Source: Pleodorina starrii (lineage: Eukaryota > Chlorophyta > Chlorophyceae > Chlamydomonadales > Volvocaceae). Taken from it: a DNA stretch of 64,000 nt. The stretch spans positions 1,877,501 to 1,941,500 of the forward strand of contig BRXU01000020.1 in NCBI GenBank assembly GCA_030267565.1, read 5' to 3'. Below, one piece after another: positions 58,661 through 64,000 of the stretch. Numbering within the stretch: position 1 is the first letter of the stretch; every line of letters starts with the position of its first letter. Below the pieces are notes generated by a model. The model saw nothing but the letters and a program-made list of their open reading frames with translations. It was not told where the DNA came from and did not search any database. Made by a program: the position numbers and the translations under genes.

Positions 58661-59799
58661 AACCTGATTTAGGGTACCTAAAACCCCGGAAACACAGCCG
58701 CCGAGACACCGAGACCCCACAGCCGCCACCCCAACCCACCCAGCAGATGACCGCCCCTGAAAACCCGTGCATACCCAAAGGGTTCCCACACAAAAGTCAG
58801 TCCCGTCGTAGATAGATAAGACGATCGAGAGCGTGTACATCAAAGCAGATAGGGCCTACACCTACGAGATCAGCTAGCTGGTCTCACCAGAAGTATGGTG
58901 TGCATGTTCGTTGCTTGGGACTCGATCGAAAGGCAGGCAGGCACGAGCTCCAGATAGATAGAGCAACCGTACAATTAGAGGTCAGTTGAGGAAGGGCAGT
59001 AGCTTTACCCATCGGGGGACCTGCCCCATCGGGGGACCTGCCCCAAACCAAGTTGCTTGCTCCATCCCATCCATGCATCCCGCCAACACCTTGCTCATTC
59101 ATACATACATGCAGCGCCCACGCATTGGCCCCCGGACTCTCCGCACTCAAAGGCAGCCCCCGGCGGCGGATCTGCATCGATGCCACGTGGCATATATATA
59201 GATGTATAGGTCGGGTTTATGTAAGCCCCAAAGCCTGTTGTGTAGACTACCGTACGCTCGTACGATACACACAAAGTGCGGTGAGTGCGTGAGCAACAGC
59301 AGGTCACACACACTTTGTTCCCCCCGCCGCCCTGCAACAAACATTCTCAGCCCAGCAGCACGCAAGGACATGCAGTTCGTTTCCTCAAACACACACTCCA
59401 TCAGCCCAGTAACTAATAACATGTGTGTGACAGTAAATGAAGCTACTGAGGCGGGCACACCATGCCGGCAACGAAAGCCCGCCCGACTACTGTACCAAAT
59501 TCTGCTACCATGACACATATACACGATCGAGCACACGGGTTTTCACCTCATTCTTCATCATCCCACATGTCTTGGTGTTGACACGACAACGGTCCTGGCT
59601 AAGAGAAAACACGACATGCTGCTTCTGGAAACGAGACTACATGTATGTTCAACCAGAAGACGTCCGTATCCAGCAGCCATGCTGATGACGACACTACTAC
59701 GACAACCCACACCACACCACACAAAAGGGATGGGGTCCAACCGAATCTTGCTTCGTCAGCCAGCCAACAAGGCATCCATCGTCGGTCATGCATCCACAC
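58661..59799. other. non-coding part of duplicated block B, distal
   Basis: From about 58785 the sequence is paralogous to 34.3-35.25 kb (for example CACACCATGCCGGCAACGAA at 59456). It holds no recognised gene. Confidence 0.5.
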
Positions 59800-60455
59800 A
59801 TGGAGCTCGAGCACAGGCTGTGAAAGGAGCAGAGCAAGCAGGCGGCGGGCAGTTGTGTTTGGGGCTTGCTACATGCAGCAGAGGCTTACCCTTCGGACGG
59901 GAAACAGCCGGGAGTTCAAATGGCGAAGTATAAGCACTGGATGGGTATGCCCTTTGCGCGGGCAGCGGCAATCATGTGGCCACAGCATGCTAGCGTTTTC
60001 ATTCCGCGTGCGGCCCACCGCAAACTTTTGCAGTTTCGTTTGTGCTGTTGGGCGTTTGCGGTCAACAGATCGCGAGTGGGCAGAGTTCATGTCCCTAGGA
60101 CTGACCGAAAATGCCCCTGCTGCGCTGCGGATGGTCGAATAGAGGACGAGAAGCATGTCCTAATGGAGTGCCCTGCTTATAGTAACATCCGCGCGGATGA
60201 AGGGTTTCCTCAATTCGAGGGTATGGAGGAAGCGATGAGATGGGATCCTCCCCGTTTGGCGAAGATGCTTGAGTGCATCTGGGCCCACCGCAACTCAATG
60301 GTCCCCTTTGGCCGCTAGTATCCCCTTCTCCTGCATGGGCGGTTTTCTACTGTCGTGCTTTTAGGCGTTTTAGTTCCCTTGGGCCCTCGGCTCGTATGGG
60401 TTTTTTGTTCATGATGAGAGGGGCACGCACCCCCAACCATGTAACAAACACACAC
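59800..60455 (+). mobile_element. 5'-truncated LINE: C-terminal zinc knuckle and 3' UTR
   Basis: The frame at 59866-60318 ends with CPCCAADGRIEDEKHVLMEC, a C-x2-C-x12-H-x4-C knuckle typical of the C terminus of non-LTR reverse transcriptases. It then reads ECIWAHRNSMVPFGR and stop. A 3' UTR follows and ends CCATGTAACAAAC with a CA-repeat tail. Reverse-transcriptase motifs are absent, so this is a 3'-end insertion. It gives the reference for the relics at 8.9, 9.3 and 21.4 kb. The 5' boundary is approximate. Confidence 0.8.
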
Positions 60456-60657
60456 ACATGCAGCTTACGATAGCACTTATTGCAGCAGTAACACTGGTAC
60501 TTACAGGACAATGATGTTCGCACGTTATATACATGCAGCATGTGGCCAGTTGACTACTTGACAGGAGTATACACACGTAGCAAGAGCAAGCATGCATGGC
60601 ACAATCACTGATGGCACCCTTGCATACTCCCATTCTTGCCTACCTTTATGGATGGGC

Positions 60658-62934
60658 TCAGAGGTCCCATGCCAAGATCTTAGCTGCCAGTTGCCGCACT
60701 TGTGCGTCAGGGCTGCTGGACTGCAGCTTGGCCAGCAATGGGACAACACCCGACCATAGTTTAGGGGCCTTGCTGGCTGCACCTGCTGCCAAGGCCCCCA
60801 TAGCCCTTGCGGCTGCCCTTCTCCGAGCATCAACAGTGTCTGGACTGTCGAGCAGCTTCACCAGGGGTGGGATGCCGCCAGCCTGAGAAATGGCGGCCAA
60901 GTTGGCATCATTTGCATAAGCTAGACTCACCAAAGCCCGCGCTGCCTGCATTTGTACGCCGTTGTCCGAGCTATCCAGTAGCTTCACCAGGGGTGGGATG
61001 CCGCCAGCCTGAGAAATGGCGGCCAAGTTGGCATCATTTGCATAAGCTAGACTCACCAAAGCCCGCGCTGCCTGCATTTGTACGCCGGTGTCCGAGCTGT
61101 CCAGTAGCTTCACCAGGGGTGGGATGCCGCCAGTCTGAGCAATGGCGACCTGGTTGGCATCATTTGCACAAGCTAGACTGTTTAAAGCCCGTGCTGCCTG
61201 CTCTTGTACGCCGTTGTCCGAGCTGTCCAGTAGCTTCACCAGGGGTGGGATGCCGCCAGCCTGAGCAATGGCGACCTGGTTGGCATCATTTGCACAAGCT
61301 AGACTGTTTAAAGCCCGTGCTGCCTCCTCTTGTACGCCGTTGTCCGAGCTATCCAGTAGCTTCACCAGGGGTGGGATGCCGCCAGCCTGAGCAATGGCGA
61401 CCTGGTTGGCATCATTTCTAGAAGCTACAACCATCAAAGCCCTTGCTGCCTGCTTCTGTACGCCAGTGTCCGAGCTGTCCAGTAGCTTCACCAGGGGTGG
61501 GATGCCGCCAGCCTGAGAAATGGCGGCCAAGTTGGCATCATTTGCATAAGCTAGACTCACCAAAGCCCGCGCTGCCTGCATTTGTACGCCGGTGTCCGAG
61601 CTGTCCAGTAGCTTCACCAGGGTTGGGATGCCGCCAGCCTGAGCAATGGCGACCCGGTTGGCAACATTTGCATAAGCTAGACTCACCAAAGCCACCGCCG
61701 CCCGCTGCTGCACGCCGGTGTCCGAGCTGTCCAGTAGCTTCACCAGGGGTGGGATGCTGCCAGCCTGAGCAATGGCGACCTGGTTGGCATCCTTTGCATA
61801 AGCTAGACTGTTAAAAGCCCGTGCTGCCTGCTCTTGTACGCCGTTGTCCGAGCTGTCCAGTAGCTTCACCAGGGGTGGGATGCCGCCAGCCTGAGCAATG
61901 GCGACCTGGTTGGCATCATTTGCACAAGCTAGACTGTTTAAAGCCCGTGCTGCCTCCTCTTGTACGCCGGTGTCCGAGCTGTCCAGTAGCTTCACCAGGG
62001 GTGGGATGCCGCCAGCCTGAGCAATGGCGACCTGGTTGGCATCATTTCTAGAAGCTACAATCATCAAAGCCCTTGCTGCCTGCTTCTGTACGCCAGTGTC
62101 CGAGCTGTCCAGTAGCTTCACCAGGGGTGGGATGCCGCCAGCCTGAGAAATGGCGGCCAAGTTGGCATCATTTGCATAAGCTAGACTCACCAAAGCCCGC
62201 GCTGCCTGCATTTGTACGCCGGTGTCCGAGCTGTCCAGTAGCTTCACCAGGGGTGGGATGCCGCCAGCCTGAGCAATGGCGACCCGGTTGGCAACATTTG
62301 CATAAGCTAGACTCGCCAAAGCCCATGCCGCCCACTCCTGCACGCCGGTGTCCGAGCTGTCCAATAGCTTCACCAGGGGTGGGATGCCGCCAGCCTGAGC
62401 AATGGCGACCTGGTTGGCATCTTTACTACATAGATTCGCCAAAGCCCGTGCTGCCTGCTTTTGTACGCCGGTGTCCGAGCTGTCCAGTAGCTTCACCAGG
62501 GGTGGGATGCCGTCAGCCTGAGAAATGGCGTCCCGATTGTTATCGTTTTCGCAAGCTCTCTTCGCCAAAGCCCCCGCCGCCCACTGCTGCACGCCGGTGT
62601 CCGAGCTGTCCAGTAGCTTCACCAGGGTTGGGATGCCGCCAGCCTGAGCAATGGCGACCCGGTTGGCATCGTTGTTATAAGCAAGATTCGACAAAGCCCC
62701 CACCGCCCACTGCTGCACGCCGGTGTCCGAGCTGTCCAGTAGCTTCACCAGGGGTGGGATGCCGCCAGCCTGAGAAATGGCGGCCCGGTTGGCATCATTT
62801 GTAGCTAGCGTCATCAGGGATCTTGCTGCTTTTATCTGAATTTTCGCAGTCCTGCTGTCCAAAAGGCCCACTAGGCGCGTGATTTCGGCTCCATGGGCTC
62901 CAAACCTATTGATGCTCCCACACATAACGAGGGC
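60658..62934 (-). CDS. ARM-repeat exon, paralogue of the HET/ARM gene
   Basis: A 758-codon minus-strand exon begins after a TTGTGTGCAG acceptor at 62935, in the same phase and with the same ALVMCG..AEITRLVGLLDSR opening as the ARM exon at 37686 (ALVLCG..AEITRLVGLLKSR). The open frame has no ATG at this point, so the true start lies in an upstream exon. It encodes about 16 ARM repeats of 42 residues (QAGGIPPLVKLLDSSDTGVQ..AARAL.SLAYANDANL) and an intact C-terminal cap ending LAAKILAWDL. The cap at 60.66 kb is unlike the eroded end of the first gene. No HET-encoding exon is visible up to 64000. Either it lies outside the window or this copy lost it. Confidence 0.75.
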   Translation of the reverse strand, partial: ALVMCGSINRFGAHGAEITRLVGLLDSRTAKIQIKAARSLMTLATNDANRAAISQAGGIPPLVKLLDSSDTGVQQWAVGALSNLAYNNDANRVAIAQAGGIPTLVKLLDSSDTGVQQWAAGALAKRACENDNNRDAISQADGIPPLVKLLDSSDTGVQKQAARALANLCSKDANQVAIAQAGGIPPLVKLLDSSDTGVQEWAAWALASLAYANVANRVAIAQAGGIPPLVKLLDSSDTGVQMQAARALVSLAYANDANLAAISQAGGIPPLVKLLDSSDTGVQKQAARALMIVASRNDANQVAIAQAGGIPPLVKLLDSSDTGVQEEAARALNSLACANDANQVAIAQAGGIPPLVKLLDSSDNGVQEQAARAFNSLAYAKDANQVAIAQAGSIPPLVKLLDSSDTGVQQRAAVALVSLAYANVANRVAIAQAGGIPTLVKLLDSSDTGVQMQAARALVSLAYANDANLAAISQAGGIPPLVKLLDSSDTGVQKQAARALMVVASRNDANQVAIAQAGGIPPLVKLLDSSDNGVQEEAARALNSLACANDANQVAIAQAGGIPPLVKLLDSSDNGVQEQAARALNSLACANDANQVAIAQTGGIPPLVKLLDSSDTGVQMQAARALVSLAYANDANLAAISQAGGIPPLVKLLDSSDNGVQMQAARALVSLAYANDANLAAISQAGGIPPLVKLLDSPDTVDARRRAAARAMGALAAGAASKAPKLWSGVVPLLAKLQSSSPDAQVRQLAAKILAWDL

Positions 62935-63711
62935 CTGCACACAAGCAAGTAGAGAAACGAAAGGAAAGTTTTACGCTGGACCGTAAGCCCTAGCCTGTGT
63001 TAAGGTAGCAGACTGATGCTGTAGCAGCCGGGCAGTGCGGCGCTAGGCTATAAGAGCCTAAGCTACACCTGCACAAACAACTCGAGTGGCCTTCAGCAAC
63101 TAAGACTGCTACGGATGCTTCATCGGCGGATACAGCCCACTACCGCGGTAACCGCATTTTTGACTAAGAAGCGTGAAGCACCCAGGGGGGCCCCGCCCTG
63201 TAGGATTGCCCATGTCCGTGCCTGTCAGTTACGTAACTGACCAAGTGCAATATCTAGGCCAGCGGAAACGCGATATGAGCAACATATTACATTCTTTATT
63301 GCATGGTATTATATGCAACAATCATCGAATGAGTACAAACCAGTTTTGCAGTCTCCATGGACCGAGGCCGAGGTCTAATCAACGCCTCTCGGCCTATAAT
63401 CAATTCCAAAAGGTACATCGCTTCTCATTTTGGAATTCTGACATGACGGCGTCTCTTAGTTTGGAGAACCGCGCAAGCAATGGGGGCCCTAGGGTGGTCG
63501 GGGCGGTCGGGGGGGTGTAGGGGCCCCCGGGGGCACTAGGGGCGGTAGGGGCACTAGGGGCGGTCGGGGGATGTAGGGCCCTCACGCACCACGACCGCCC
63601 CACTTGTGCCCACTACCACCTCCCGCGTGCCCCTAGTCCTTCCGATTATATAAATATACTAACGTTTTAGTAGGGGCAATAGGGCCTACAACCCCTAGTA
63701 GTCGTCCAACC
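62935..63711. other. upstream of the second ARM exon
   Basis: No exon equivalent to those preceding the first ARM exon was found. At 63480-63600 there is G-rich then C-rich sequence with GGGGCACTAGGGGCGGT repeats. Confidence 0.4.
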
Positions 63712-64000
63712 CTCTCCGTAATGTATGGTTAACATTCATTCCGTAAAATGCTCTCCGTAAAATCAGCTATGGGTCGCCACGCATGTCCTCCGTAATATAT
63801 GGTTAACTTTCCGTAATCTGCGGTTTACATTCCGTAAAATGCTCTCCGTAATGCACTTTTGGGGTTGCCCACTTCTCCGTAATATAAGGTTTATATTCCG
63901 TAAACTATTCTCTGACAGATCTCCGTAAAGCCTCCGTAACCTGATGGAGAGATTACGGAGACACTTTACGGAGACACTTTACGGAGAATTCCTCCGTAAA
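63712..64000. repeat. cluster of (T/C)TCCGTAA motifs in both orientations
   Basis: About fifteen copies of TCCGTAA occur in 290 bp. The first eleven are in plus orientation at irregular 10-40-bp spacing, often paired with GG(T/A)T(T/A)A. Three are inverted (TTACGGAG at about 63953, 63965 and 63979), followed by one plus copy at the window edge. The pattern resembles the subterminal repeats of a DNA transposon whose body lies beyond 64000. Confidence 0.7.

Larger units (their letters stand above)
53250..62934. repeat. segmental duplication, copy B
   Basis: Direct-orientation paralogue of 31100-37686, beginning at exon 12 of the reductase and ending in the second ARM exon. Unlike copy A it keeps the terminal reductase exon. 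It carries a small MITE (55040-55164), a foreign segment with a LINE 5' half (about 56026-58780), and a LINE 3' end (about 59800-60455). A motif block around GAGATCAGC.AGCTG..TGGTCTC occurs twice here (55895 and 58866) on both sides of the foreign segment. Confidence 0.85.

Noticed and set aside
55818..59060. The two flanking GAGATCAGC..TGGTCTC blocks as a 200-bp LINE target-site duplication
   Set aside because: They differ too much from each other, and a third copy exists at 34.3 kb without a LINE; they are ordinary repeats.
60807..62804. Plus-strand frames of 76-243 codons (unit CPSCPVASPGVGCRQP)
   Set aside because: Antisense shadows of the second ARM array; the minus frame has conserved ARM structure.
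60658..62940. Treating the second ARM frame as a complete gene starting at 62940
   Set aside because: The first codon is GTG inside a TTGTGTGCAG splice acceptor shared with the first gene; the true start must be upstream.

Overview
The window looks like nuclear DNA of a volvocalean green alga (Chlamydomonas/Gonium/Volvox group; species not determinable). The basis is: GC-rich genes with many short exons and pyrimidine-tract/CAG acceptors; a pherophorin-type extracellular matrix gene; a divergent H3-H4 histone pair with 3' stem-loops, whose H3 is one residue shorter than animal H3; a thylakoid-lumen FKBP with a transit peptide; a PACRG-type ciliary protein; TTTTAGGG-type interstitial telomere repeats; and abundant microsatellites and LINE relics. 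Exon models were assembled by hand from reading frame, splice sites and phase.

Layout: a pherophorin-like gene (1.3-4.1 kb, minus); repeats; H3 (minus) and H4 (plus) sharing a 281-bp promoter (5.3-6.6 kb); a 4-kb gene-poor stretch with LINE relics; a ten-exon secreted protein with two PAN/Apple-like domains, a proline-rich stalk and a twice-repeated cysteine module (10.7-19.2 kb, plus) whose introns hold an 800-bp GGGA array, a TTAA array, an AT palindrome and a MITE; a gene-poor stretch; a lumenal FKBP (23.0-26.2 kb, minus); a PACRG-like gene (27.3-30.8 kb, plus); a duplicated block; a HET-like/ARM-repeat gene (35.4-44.5 kb, minus); LINE and PACRG fragments; an aldo/keto reductase of 13 exons (47.2-54.0 kb, plus); the second copy of the duplicated block with two LINE fragments; a second ARM-repeat exon (60.7-62.9 kb, minus); and a terminal array of TCCGTAA motifs.

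The most interesting locus is 35.4-44.5 kb. A putatively N-myristoylated protein joins a HET-like (heterokaryon-incompatibility, TIR-related) domain to about 17 near-identical ARM repeats. Fungal HET-NACHT-WD40 incompatibility proteins likewise couple an effector domain to homogenised repeats. Function in self/non-self or pathogen recognition is inference. A direct segmental duplication (31.1-37.7 kb versus 53.25-62.9 kb) carries a second ARM exon. Comparing the copies exposes empty sites for a tRNA-derived SINE and a small MITE.
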